From: Eledone cirrhosa
Lineage: Eukaryota > Mollusca > Cephalopoda > Octopoda > Eledonidae
NCBI GenBank assembly: GCA_964016885.1
Contig: OZ024747.1
Span: forward strand, 6,925,631 to 6,989,630
Length of the DNA: 64,000 bases
Direction: 5' to 3'
Part shown: positions 35,897 through 50,628 of the stretch, piece after piece
Numbering within the stretch: position 1 is the stretch's first letter
Layout: each line of letters opens with the position of its first letter
The notes under the pieces: model-generated
Seen by the model: the letters and a program-made list of their open reading frames with translations, nothing else
The model's database searches: none
Told to the model about the DNA's origin: nothing
Translations under genes and position numbers: made by a program

Positions 35897-38800
35897 CAAA
35901 CATGCACATGAATTCTCTGGAGATGGATCCCAGTAAATTTATCTGAGAACCATTGTTAGTGTTCCAAACACCAACATTCTGGTTGTTTTATAAAACCAGT
36001 CTAAATCTATTATGTCAGAGTTTGATTGAAATATATGAAGGGGATAATCTAGTTAGAAATATAAGGAAAGGTTTAACATAAAACACTAAATTAGAAACAC
36101 TTACTCCTTTTGAAGGTAAAGCTGAGGTTGAGAGAGAAGTGACCAGCAATGTCTTGATGGGGGCCAATTCTTGATTCACAAACTCCATGGAAGCGTCAGA
36201 GGAGCTCCCAAAGATCTCCTCTAAGAGACGATAACATTTCTTCTGGAGGCTATGATAAGATGCCTGAAAAAACACACATACATATTATATACAATATGAT
36301 TATAATATATAGAACTGCATTTGATATGAAATATATAACAGAGAGAAAAACACAACAGAAATAAGCTATAAATGAAGATACTAAGTTTAAAAAATGTAAT
36401 AATTGACAAGTAAAGTCAATGATAAAAAGGGTTCCATATACAGTTTGAATGTATCCAAGAGAAAAAAAAATACTTTAACCCTTCCATTACTACATTTCTA
36501 ATGAAATACACAGTATCCTCTCCCTGGAGAAGCTGAGTATCAGCAACAGTTTGAGAGAGACTTCAAAAGCCATGGCTACTGTCTATATAAACCCTACCAC
36601 TTACACAGGCCCCACCAACATAATATAGATGTTTAACCCTTTAGCATTTAAACTAGCCGTATCTGGCCAGAACTCTCTCACCATTTCTGTTGAAACCAGC
36701 CGTAACTAGCCACTCATACTGATGTTAAGGTATTGTTCTCAAAATAAATAACATCAAAATCTCATAGATTCAATATTATGTGAGATAAAGCCTTTACCAT
36801 GAAAATACAATAGTATATATAGAATAATGTAAATGCTAAAGGGTTAATGGAAATGTAGAACTTCAATAAGTTACAATAGACTTAAAATTTCCCATCTTCA
36901 TAGGATTGGAAAGGTGAAACACAGTAACAGTTAGTGAAATTCTCTGCTTTTATCTGATCTTTAGATTAGAAATGTGAAGCTCTGAGTAATGATTAGTGAA
37001 GTTATCAGTTACCAATACATATAACATAACTCTACACCTGGTATTGAGAACTCTCATATCTGCTTGTATGCACAATTTTTGTATCAACAAGCATGTATGC
37101 GTGTGCATGCACACACACACACAATGCCAAATAGTATTAAAATATAGACTCCATCTCCTCTTTCCAAGACCTTTACAGAACTACAAATAAATTTACAAGT
37201 CAGTGAAGAGAAATAACAACCAAATCTCTCTCAAATCCCAACCTACCACCTTAAAAGAAGATGTTTAAAAAGAAAAGAAGTGATCAAGTCTGGCACATCT
37301 GTGATCATAGTTTACCTTGATTAGAGCTGGCTTGGGGAATAAACAACAACAAAAACATTGCTTACCTTTAAATTTGATGATGCAAGCTGGAAGAGAGACT
37401 TCACCTGGGCAGTATTTGCTGATGATGTCATTAAAATGCAGAGATCAAGCAGAATACACCTGAAGAAACAGACAGACAAAATACAATCTCAGATAGCAAT
37501 AAAGATTTCATTGTTACTATTTCAAAAAACACTTCTATAAATATATTTTTATGACTTAGTAAATGTTTTAACCACACAGCCATGTCTGCATAGAATTGAT
37601 AAGACATACCATCAGTGAAATACTAACTTCCATCTCACATACACAAGTAGATTGCTGGAATATGTAAGTAGGTAGGTAAGAAAAATTGAAAGAAAGTGTA
37701 CAGTTTTGAGTTCTTGCCACAAGAACTAGCAGAGAGTTTATATGAAGTTGGGAAAAAGAAAGTTACCGCTTGACTTCATCTTTTTCTTCAATCTGAGCCA
37801 GAGATGTGTCAATATATTGTTGAATAAGCTGTAATAGGGAAATAATAAATGATTAATTAAATACAGTTATACTAAGTACAAAGAGGAATAAAAAATTAGC
37901 AACACAAAGCACCCAGTCTAACCTGTTAGGTGGTCATTCCAGTGCTATGATAAAAAGGACCCAGTCCACACTCTAACATGGTTGGTGTTAGGAAAAGCTA
38001 AATCTCTTTCATATCACACCATATAGAAAAAGGAGAGAAACTATAATATAGACTATATCTAGAAGAAAAAAAATATGTTCAAAGCTGGAATGTCTTTGCA
38101 CATGAATGTGCTCAATAAAGGCAACACTTAGAAAACAATCTGATATTGAACATACCTGTGTAGGGGCAATCTGTATGTAGGCTTTTGCTGTCTCGTAGAT
38201 GGTCAAACGTAATGGGTCTTTGGCATCATCAACTGAGAACTGTGTATAGAGATTAAATAGGATTGGGAGGAAGTTCTTGGCAAAGTTGGCCAGTTCTTTA
38301 CGGTTTTCATCTGGAAGTATGAAACATCAAATATAAAATATACAGTTGTTTATACACAAACACATTCACACACAAAAAAAATTATATTACTGACACTAAA
38401 ATAAAAATATACAGCTACCATAGACAGACAAAAATATGCAACCAATTGTCATACATACAGAGAAATAATTACTGCAGTTGTTACACACACATAGAGATTT
38501 ATTCCCAAAATATGCATATACTCACAAAACTTTAAAAAGTATGTAGACAAATAGTATATGTATATACATACATCCAAAAAACACAGTAAGATAAAATCTC
38601 TAGTGAGATGTATGTATACATACATAATGTGTATATACATATGTGATGATTGTCATATACATATGATTGTTATTACTTTCACATACATGTATATCATAGC
38701 AGATAAATATTGTAAAAATAACATGGCTGTATTTCATGTGTAAACATTTGGGATTTAATGATTATTTGGAACTGATAATCAGCACTGATGGACCAAAGAC

Positions 38801-41800
38801 ACTCTCATGAGTTTTATTTTTCAACAAAGTCCTTGGAAAGAAGCAATGCAGTTATTAAAAAAAAAGAGTTGAAGTTAATGCACGCAAGGTTTCACAGCTC
38901 TAGCATCACTCCTTCATAGTCAGCCTACCCTCGTAGTTAATTACCGTAGAGCTCTATATAGTTAGCTAGTTACTGTACAATGTAGTTTAGGTTAGTCATT
39001 GTATAGTTAGTTAGGAAGCTCATAGTTACAAAACTAACATCTTAACCACATGGCTTTTCCTACACTTATCATAATAGTCAATACAAATGAAAAAAAAACA
39101 AGAAAACCCTAGCATCCACTTACCATTCTCAAGGTTGGTATAGATCAGCTTACGTAGGGAAGAGAGTACACATGATCGCAGGTGAGGTCTGTCATTGACA
39201 ACACTGCCAAGTGTGCGAGCAATACTTTTGAATGACTGAAATATAAAAGAGATTGAAATATATGATGAAAGAAGTAACAATGGAACATTCTGGTTACTGA
39301 CAAGCAAAATAACTAGTGCCAGAAGTGGTTATAGTGAACATAGAGTAACTAGTATATATGGACCAGTAACCCCTGGTGGAGTTATAAGGGTGCCATATGG
39401 TGTTTCTTGGATGTTTTACACCTGGGAGAACCCATCCTTCTCCAGGTCTGAACATAGATAATTTCTTCCAGAGAAGGAGTGAGAGGGAGAATGATAGAGA
39501 GGAAGTGAGAAAGAGATATAGAGGAAGAATCAATCCCAGTTACTGGACTGACTTTCATTCTTTCAAGGTCGATAAAAAAGTACCAAAGTTGACCTTGACC
39601 TTTGACTTGCTGGGAGCAACAACAATGATAATTTCTTTATTTATTTGGTCCATTTAACAGAATAGTGTTTGCTTACTTCCAAATTCATTTCTTATATAAA
39701 GATTAAAAAAAAAACAAATACAAAAAGGTGGCAATTCTTACCGTTTTTAAGTCTGTTGGATTGTTACAGAAACTGGGCAGTAGGCTCCAGAACTGTACTA
39801 CAAGAGTACTATAGGACTTAGCAGCTACAGTATTTCCTTCTGTTTCATACTGGATACCTGAAATGATACAACAACTGACTGAAATGTCCAACCAAAAGCT
39901 CATCAACACTGTCAATCAAAAATATGGCAATGAAAGGGTTCAAACATCAACTCCAGCTCCCTATCATCTCAGTCATCACTCTCCCTAAAGCTCATCAACA
40001 CTGTCAATCAAAAATATGGCAATGAAAGGGTTCAAACATCAACACCAGCTCCCTATCATCTCAGTCTTCACTCTCCCACTCAGTATCTAAAGAAATAATT
40101 ATTTCTACCTTTGGCACAAGGCCAGCAATTATCCCAGTGTATTACTGGTACTTTATTTTATCGACTCTGTAAGGATGAAAGGCAAAGTTAACCTCGGCGG
40201 GATTTGAACTCAGATCATAAAGGGACGTAATTCTATGCTTCCTAGCATGGCGTCCGACCCTCTACCGATACTGCCAATCCACCGCCCTTATCTAAAGAAA
40301 TAATAACAGGTGATGATACATACTTTTATCCTGCAGCTTCTTTGAGAGTGGCATGAAGTATGTACGGAAGAAGTCCAGCTCAGTGTTTGAAATGTATTTC
40401 TTCAAAACTGGAACCAACCAGCTGCGTGGGAAACTGAGATCACGGCTGTGGAAATGTTAATAACAGACTGTAAGTGAGGTAATTGGTGACATATTGCAGA
40501 GGGAGGATAGTGTGAGGAGGTATAGTGGGGATAGAGAAGAGGTAGAGTGGAGGTGGAGTGAAGATGGAGTAGAGGTAGAATGGATATAGAGTAGAGGTAG
40601 AATGGATTTAAAGTAGAGGAAGAGTGGATATGGAGGTAGAGTGAAAATGGAACAGGGACTGAGTGGTGGTAGAGTGGGAATAAAGTGGAGGTGGAGTGAA
40701 GGTAGGGTGGGAACAGAGTGACGATATACACAGAAGAGGTTGGAGACAGATACAATGAATACGTGGTGTAGAAAGACAAAACAGAGTAACACAGGTGGTT
40801 TTAAGAGGAACCACCTGAACAGGTAAACCTCAATGTACTTACCCATCTCCTGACACCTGTAGTGGTATGATTTCCAACACACACTTTGGACCCATTGACT
40901 TGATACCACATCCTACAGCCTGGTCTATTTCTGATTTGAATTCAGAAGAGTCACGCATGGTGGATAAAGAGTCAAGAGTCTGGTAACATATAAAATACAT
41001 TAGATATATATTGTAGAGTGGTATATAATATATTACTGTATTGTAGAGTGGTATATAATATATTACTGTGTTGTAGAGTGGTATATAATATATTACTGTG
41101 TTGTAGAGTGGTATATAATATATTACTGTGTTGTAGAGTGGTATATAAGATATTACTGTGTTGTAGAGTGGTATATAATATATTACTGTGTTGTAGAGTG
41201 GTATATAAGATATTACTGTGTTGTAGAGTGGTATATAATATATTACTGTGTTGTAGAGTGGTATATAAGATATTACTGTGTTGTAGAGTGGTATATAATA
41301 TATTACTGTGTTGTAGAGTGGTATATAAGATATTACTGTGTTGTAGAGTGGTATATAATATATTACTGTGTTGTAGAGTGGTATATAAGATATTACTGTG
41401 TTGTAGAGTGGTATATAATATATTACTGTGTTGTAGAGTGGTATATAAGATATTACTGTGTTGTAGAGTGGTATATAAGATATTACTGTGTTGTAGAGTG
41501 GTATATAAGATATTACTGTGTTGTAGAGTGGTATATAAGATATTACTGTATTGTAGAGTGGTATATAATATATTACTGTGTTGTAGAGTGGTATATAAGA
41601 TATTACTGTATTGTAGAGTGGTATATAAGATATTACTGTATTGTAGAGTGGTATATAAGATATTACTGTATTGTAGAGTGATATATAAGATATTACTTTA
41701 TTGTAGAGTGGTATATAATATATTAGTGTTGTAGAGTGGTATATAATATATTACTGTGTTGTAGAGTGGTATATAATATATTACTGTGTTGTAGAGTGAT

Positions 41801-44800
41801 ATATAAGATATTACTGTGTTGTAGAGTGGTATATAATATATTACTGTATTGTAGAGTGGTATATAACATATTACTGTGTTGTAGAGTGGTATATAAGATA
41901 TTACTGTATTGTAGAGTGGTATATAAGATATTACTGTATTGTAGAGTGGTATATAAGATATTACTGTATTGTAGAGTGGTATATAAGATATTACTGTATT
42001 GTAGAGTGATATATAAGATATTACTGTGTTGTAGAGTGGTATATAAGATATTACTGTATTGTAGAGTGGTATATAACATATTACTGTGTTGTAGAGTGGT
42101 ATATAAGATATTACTGTATTGTAGAGTGGTATATAAGATATTACTGTATTGTAGAGTGGTATATAAGATATTACTGTATTGTAGAGTGGTATATAATATA
42201 TTACTGTATTGTAGAGTGGTATAGAGTAGAACTGCAGTGGTATATAAGATATCACTGTGCTGTAGAGCTGCAGTGGTATATAAGATATCACTGTGTTGTA
42301 GAGTGGTATATAATATATTACTGTATTGTAGAGTGGTATAGAGTAGAACTGTAGTTGTATATAAGATATCACTGTGTTGTAGAGCTGCAGTGGTATATAA
42401 GATATCACTGTGTTGTAGAGTGGTATATAATATATTACTGTATTGTAGAGTGGTATAGAGTAGAACTGCAGGATATCACTGTGTTGTAGAGTGGTCCATG
42501 CAGCAGTTATTGTTATGATATAAAATAAAAGTGAACTCACAGGTTTCATTAAATCTGGATAACGACTTCCTATAACCTGACAGAGAAAGGAAAATAAACA
42601 ACATTTTAATATTGTCAACATAAGGAAAAATATTGGATCATATATTATTGGAGCATGAAGGCTCTGTAGAATTACTGTCACTTCTTTTTTTTTTACCTAA
42701 CACATCTATATATATAAAACTGAGGATGTCTGTCTGTGAGTTTGAATCTCTAAAACTTGAGAAGTAACCAACGATTTTTTAAAAACTTTACATGTGTATT
42801 ACTTATGTTTCAGGGAGTGTTATGCACATAACAAATTCAACCTTTTGATTCCCTATGGCCCGCATTAGGTGAAAAACTGCGTTTTTCAGCTTTTTAGGGT
42901 TTTTTTGAGGCGTTATGTCAGACTGATTTCCTTGAAATTGTAACTATGTATTAGTCAGTCTCTTCTTCATACCGCGAGCAAAGAAAATCCAACTTTTTTA
43001 TGGCCTAGGGCCCGCATTAGGTGAAAAACTTCATTTTTTCAGCTTTTTAGGGCTCTTTTGAGGCGTTACGTCTAGCCGATTTTCCCGATTTTCAAGGCAT
43101 ATTATGCACATAAAAAAAATTCATTTTCTTGATCCCATAGGGCCCGCATTGGGTGAAAAACTGCCTTTTTTCTGCTTCATTGAGGAAAATCTTAAAGATT
43201 ATCCAGCCATCAGAGTATTTGGTTTATTTTCTTTACATATTGTCCAGGCATGTAGTTTTCCACAATTAGGTTTGTTGGCGGCCCGCGTTCCAAAATACCT
43301 TATTCCGTGCAACGCCGGGTACCACTGCTAGTTACATATAAATATATATAATATGCACACACACATATATATATGGCCGTGTAGGTAACACGGTAAAAAG
43401 CACCCGCCACATTGTAAATGTGGTTGGTGTTAGGAAGGGCATCCAGCCGTAGAAAACCTGCCATACAGTCCTATACAAGCGAGACACGGTCACCCGACTA
43501 ATCTTGCCTCAAGTGCGACAATTCCCGTCTAACCCATGCTAGCGTGGAAGATAGACGTTGAATGATGATGATGATGATACACATCAGTTTCCACTCACTA
43601 GACACTTGCCCAAGGTGCCACACAGACACCAAACCTGAAACCATATGATTGTGAAGTGAACTTTATAACTAAACGGCCATTCCTGTGCCTGTATGTATAT
43701 ATACCCATGCTAGCATGGAAGATGGACATTAAACAAAGATGATATAGATAGATAGATATATAAACACACATACAAATCCACACAGCCACATGCATGTGAG
43801 TGTGTGGATTTATCAACTCTGTATTTCATGGTAGTTTGAATTGGGCATCTCACAACTTGCACATATTCATAATCCAATACACAACACACACACAATGTAC
43901 ACCAATATCCAGATTTTAAGAAGAGAAATGAAACTTACTTCCAACATGATAGTCAACACAGAAATAACATGTTTCCAGGCAATGTGGTATTGATAATTCA
44001 GTCCAATAGACACTGCTTTGATAACCTGCTCCAAGCATGGGTTGACATTCTCTTTGTCTGTAGTTGAAGATGACTTTGCCTCGACAAGTTTTGATACACA
44101 TTCTCTGAACACCTCCTGTAAATATTGAATAACAAATAAAATATGATTTACATCATGTTATTATAAAGGAGGAGGGAAGAGAGACGAGAGGAATGGAAGG
44201 AGCTAGTTGCCAGGTCATCTCTGGCACCCCAGGAGTTAGTTGCTAGGTCATCTGTGGCGCCCCCAGGAGTTAGTTGTCAGGTCATCTGTGGCGCCCCAGG
44301 AGCTAGTTGCTAGGTCATCTGTGGCGCCCCCAGGAGCTAGTTGTCAGGTCATCTGTGGCGCCCCCAGGAGCTAGTTGCCAGGTCATCTGTGGCGCCCCCA
44401 GGAGTTAGTTGTCAGGTCATCTGTGGCGCCCCAGGAGTTAGTTGCCAGGTCATCTGTGGCGCCCCCAGGAGCTAGTTGCCAGGTCATCTGTGGCGCCCCC
44501 AGGAGCTAGTTGCCAGGTCATCTGTGGCGCCCCCAGAAGCTAGTTGTCAGGTCATCTGTGGCGCCCCAGGAGCTAGTTGCCAGGTCATCTGTGGCGCCCC
44601 AGGAGCTAGTTGCCAGGTCATCTGTGGCGCCCCCAGGAGCTAGTTGCCAGGTCATCTGTGGCGCCCCCAGAAGCTAGTTGCTAGGTCATTTGTGGCGCCC
44701 CAGGAGCTAGTTGTCAGGTCATCTGTGGCGCCCCAGGAGTTAGTTGCCAGGTCATCTGTGGCGCCCCCAGGAGCTAGTTGCTAGGTCATCTGTGGCGCCC

Positions 44801-45901
44801 CCAGGAGCTAGTTGTCATGACTGAATAAGTTGCTTTGCAATCACAAGAACCCTCTTTGTGGTTTGACTGACAATGCATGGGACCTTGGGCGTCTTCTACC
44901 ATAGCCTTGAGGCAACCTGTGCCTTGTAAGTGAAATTGGTAGATGAAAACTGTACCCCACCCCTTTTTTTAATGGCTTGGAGAAAGAAGCTGAACTTATG
45001 GCCTTATCCAGACAGTGAATGTACTGTGTTTATAACTCAAAGGGTCAACCATATCATATTGCTTGAAGAACATATAAGGGGTTACATGTGTCTGTGAAAT
45101 TGTGGAATATTCAGCGATTTTCATTATAATTCTTTTACAGATGGATGTCTGTTATATTTTCTTGCTAACTAATCAGCCAAAAGTAGGAATGAAAGCATGT
45201 TTTAGCAAGATAAACAGTTGTGTTTGGGGGTGAGCCAGTGGCGAGGATGTTAGCAGCACTATACAACTGTAGCTTAATTTGACCCCTTCACATAATCACA
45301 ATGGCTCAACTACTGAGCCTCTTTTCAATGTTTCTTCTGTATCCTTCAGAGAAAATATTACAATAATTTACCCTAATGTATGCTATACTTTGGCCTCTGT
45401 CAGCCTTTAGAAAGAGAAAATACTTAACAACAGCCATAGAAAGCTGGAAGAAAGAAGAAACAACCTCAAGTGTAGTTACCATTAAAATATTAGCTGCAGT
45501 CTGTTGCACTTCTGGGTTTTCCACCAGGAGGTACTTCATAGATGTTGTGACCAATTTAGGAAGATGGTTTTGACCCAACTCGATGTCTTGACTGCAAATA
45601 TTTAAAATAAAAGAAAGATCAGTAATAACAACAACATGGATTTTTCACATAAACAAAAAAGTTTTCAGTTTTCAGTGCAGGATCAAATGTAAGCAAGATG
45701 CAGGCTCCAAGCCCATCTAAGAGGTCAGTAGCTCCAGTTGAATATTGACTTGAGCTGTGAGGAAATCTGGATGATAATTTAACTATTTACTTACTTGCAG
45801 AGATTAACAATAGACTTCCCCATAACAGTCAACCAAGCACAAGATGGCTGAGTATCTGTCATTAATGGTTGGTAATCATATAGAGCCTGAAGGAAAATAA
45901 T

Positions 45902-45939
<38 letters not shown>

Positions 45940-48900
45940 AGCAATTTAATCAATAAAATCAACCAGTTCAGCAGCAAAACTTGATCTCCCAGGCAGGCCA
46001 GGGATCTGTGTCTCGCTTTATGTACAGTCAACACTCCATCAAATGCACAGGAGAGGTTGTCATGCCTTTGACACAACAGAGGGTCCTCCCAACTCTTTTG
46101 TTTGGCAAGATTTCTACGGCTGGATGCCCTTCCTATCACCAGCTACTTTACAGCATGTACTGGGTGTGTTTATTGTGTATATCACCAACACTAGGGAGGA
46201 TGTCAGCCTCCATCTATCAAATTTCACCCACAAAACATTGGTCAGCCAGAAGTTATAGTGGAAGACATACCTCCAAGGTATGATATGGTGAAATTGTACC
46301 TGAAACTATGTGGTCGTGAAGTGAACATAACCACACAACCATGCCTGTCAGCTGGGAGAGAATATAGAACACCAGATTAAATACTGTACTTGGTTTTGTC
46401 TGCGTTTATTCAGAGTTCAAATCCTACTAAGGAGTGAACAGAACAAGTACCAGCAATGTCCTGGGGTTCAATTCTATAAACTATATACACCCAGTCTTTA
46501 TTCAGAGATACAGTCCTTATACTTCATCAACAAATTAATTTACTTACAGTGATCAGCTGAGCATTGAGGTGACTTCCTAGGTTTCCCATATTAGGTTTAC
46601 AATTGACCAAACCATAGAGACATTGCATGCAGCAAGCAATGACCAACTGGAAATAGAAGATGAAAGCTGGGAATAAGACATTATAACAATATTGTGACTA
46701 TTAATAAAATACATATGTAGAGTGGTGCCACATCTGGTATAATGAACAATATTAACACACCTGTAGTTACATACACACATCAATGTCACAGACAGTAACA
46801 CACCTGGAGTCACACACACATACAATGTCAGACAGTAACACACCTGTAGTTACACACACATCAATGTCACAGACAGTAACACACCTGTAGTCACACACAC
46901 ATACAATGTCAGACAGTAACACACCTGTAGTTACACACACATCAATGTCACAGACAGTAACACACCTGTAGTTACACACACATCAATGTCACAGACAGTA
47001 ACACACCTGTAGTTACACACACATCAATGTCACAGACAGTAACACACCTGTAGTTACATACACACATCAATGTCACAGACAGTAACACACCTGTAGTTAC
47101 ACACACATCAATGTCAGACAGTAACACACCTGTAGTTACATACACACATCAATGTCACAGACAGTAACACACCTGTAGTTACACACGCACATCAATGTCA
47201 CAGACAGTAACACACCTGTAGTTACACACACATCAATGTCACAGACAGTAACACACCCGTAGTTACACACACATCAATGTCACAGACAGTAACACACCTG
47301 TAGTTACACACACATCAATGTCACAGACAGTAACACACCTGTAGTTACACACACATCAATGTCACAGACAGCAACACACCTGTAGTTACACACACACATC
47401 AATGTCACAGACAGTAACACACCTGTAGTTACACACACATCAATGTCACAGACAGTAACACACCTGTAGTTACACACACATCAATGTCACAGACAGCAAC
47501 ACACCTGTAGTTACACACACACATCAATGTCACAGACAGTAACACACCTGTAGTTACACACACATCAATGTCATAGACAGTAACACACCTGTAGTTACAC
47601 ACACATCAATGTCAGACAGTAACACACCTGTAGTTACACACACATCAATGTCACAGACAGTAACACACCTGTAGTTACACACACATCAATGTCACAGACA
47701 GCAACACACCTGTAGTTACACACACACATCAATGTCACAGACAGTAACACACCTGTAGTTACACACACATCAATGTCACAGACAGTAACACACCTGTAGT
47801 TACACACACATCAATGTCACAGACAGTAACACACCTGTAGTTACACACACATCAATGTCACAGACAGTAACACACCTGTAGTTACACACACATGTACATT
47901 AAGGTTTTATCAACAAGAGGAGTACTGGGTACTTACTGGTGTAGCAAGGGTCATGACTTTTAGGATGGTTTCACACATGGCTTGGATGTCACTTTGAGCC
48001 AAAACAGGGAATATTTGCTTGACAAGCATCAGAACATGAAGGGTAGTTACAGCATCAGAGCCACCTGGTGGGAGACAAAGAAAGAAAGAAAAAAAGGATA
48101 ACCATCATCATTCCTAACTTTATAGTAACTTCTGCGTTCACTTGATCTGCTAGAAATAGCATCCTCCCTTACCATCTTAGAAAATAACACATTTGATGAT
48201 GTGGTCCTAGGTTCCCTACACACAGGAACAAGCTGATTAAAACTGACCATGTCTAAACAATATCTTTAGTGTCAGCCCCCAACGACTATTGTTATATAAT
48301 TGCTATTATCACTGATGATATCATTGTAGCTACTTTCACAACACTAGTGAATGGAGATCAACTTGTTAGCAATAGCAACTAAATCTCCTTCAAATCGTAC
48401 CTTATCATCTTAGAAATAAATCCCAAGTGCACCCTGTAAGGTGGTAGTGTTGGAGTCACAATAAAATGCTTCTAGTACACGCTGTAATGTGGTTGAAACC
48501 AAGTGTATGAGCAAAACGTGGTCAACTGACCAGTCAAGTCTTTGTATGTGACAGCCTGTCCAATGTATGTAGGCATGGAAAATAGATGTTCAATGGTGGT
48601 GATGATGATGATGATAAATACCACAGATACTATGCACCCCCATCCCACACACATTGAAAAAAACCCCAAACAAAACAATGTTTATGGCTTGACTGCTTTT
48701 GATCTGAACAATATGGCAACATGTGAGAAATATATTCAGAAGAATATTTCAAATAGAATTGAACTATCATAAAACTGGGTTGAATAGAGCAAGATATAAC
48801 TTGATTACCATATATGGGAATAATGACCATCACTATCATCATCCTAGGTTTTATATCTATTCTTCCCTTACTATCATAGGTTAGGATGGACAGTTATGTA

Positions 48901-50593
48901 TCGGATGTATTGATAAGACTTACCACCAGACTCTTCAATTTTCTTAATGCAATGCTTTGCAGTGAGAGGGGCCATAGGGTGGTAGCTAGGAGCTTTGTCA
49001 GCCTTCATCATGACACTGTTCTTCAGAATATTCTCAACACCTCCTTGTGACAACTTACGTATCTATAACAAGAGAAAGGGAAAATAGTTACAGAAAATAC
49101 AACAAAAACAAAATTAAAAAAAATATAAAATCCATGTGATGTGCACGGATGATTATGGATGGGTGAAGTGCCAGGAAATGGCAGTGAACAGAAGCCACAG
49201 TAGAGGTAAACGAAGAAAGAACTGGGCAGCGGTTGTGAGAGCTGACCTCAAAATCGCTGAGACTCAGAGATGACGAAGGAACGCGGCAACCTAATTCTTT
49301 ACAGAACCTCTACAAGTGTAATACAAAAAGCATAAATAACCTTCCAGTAGTTTGAGATACGAAGCTCAGCTGAAACATTCATAGGCTGACCAAGATACTC
49401 TCATGGAATGACCAGGTTTATTTTTCAACACAGTCCCCGGAAAGAAACCATCATCATCACCGTTTTACGTCCGTTCTTCCATGCTAGCATGGGTTAGATG
49501 TTTTGTCCTGTTGTGGGCAGTGTCCAGTCGGTTGACCTTGTCTTGCTCATACAGAACTGATTCTGGCTTGATTTCTACAGCTGGATGCCCTTCCTAACAC
49601 CAACCTCATTTACAGTGAGTGCTGGGTGCTTTTTTTCCGTGGCGCCTCCACGACCACTTTGCAGTGGAATGATAGAGACCCCAGTCCCTATCATCTCATT
49701 TCTACAGCTGAGTAAACTGGAGCAATGTGAAATAAAGTGTCTTGCTCAAGGAAACAACACATCACCTGGTCCGAGAATTGAACTCACAACCTTTCGATTG
49801 CAAGCCCAATGCTCTAACCATAAGCCTTCACAATGCAGTTATTATTAAGAAGAGTTGAAATTAATGCATGCAAGATTTCCCAGCCCTAGCATCACTCCTT
49901 CACACTCAGCCTACCCTTGTATTTATATTTGTAATCCTAACTCATTGACCACAACATTTCTGACCAATTGTCATTAATTAAATTATGGCAATTTTCTTTG
50001 TTAGAAAGTGGGAAGTGACCAAATATAGCCCCTATCTTTAATCATTGCTGTGTGGTCAATTTAGTACCATAGGATTGGTGTTCAATGATCAGTTATAATT
50101 AATTACAGAAACTGACCTCTATCAACAATTACGAACATATACTAACCTTTGGTTTTCTGTGAGTAACGAAGGCCAACACACTGAGATAGATCTGCTGAGT
50201 AGATGACAACTCCCAGACAGATGCAGTCTGTGCACATAATAGATGCGATAAACAACGCAGCAACTGCAAAAAAGAAATAATATTGGGATTGTGGGTGATC
50301 TATATTAGTAGTGTGTGTGTGTATATATATATATAGATATATAGGAAGGGCATCCACAACAATAAAACAAAGCAAATCAATCATGATTCCTTACAGATTT
50401 GACCATTGATGTATTGTCACCCTCAGAATGTTTGACAAGGAGGCCCAGTAGTTTCTTTGATACTTCAGAGAATCGGTTGATAAGGACAGCATCAGGGACT
50501 CTAGAATTGTGAAGAGGAGAATGATAGCAAAAATGAGTGGAAACTAAAGATTTTTAAGGAAATATACTCTGGAGTATAGATTATAGTGTGTGT

Positions 50594-50628
<35 letters not shown>

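Noticed and set aside
40402..40909. Minus-strand 125-150-codon ORFs rich in Ser/Leu/Pro/His
   Set aside because: They combine exon 14/15 out-of-frame sequence with the degenerate pyrimidine array of intron 14.
41018..42681. Long open frames on both strands (about 160-330 codons)
   Set aside because: They are translations of the 30-base array (VVYNILLCCR-type repeats). The period is divisible by three, and the region is the intron between two RRP12 exons.
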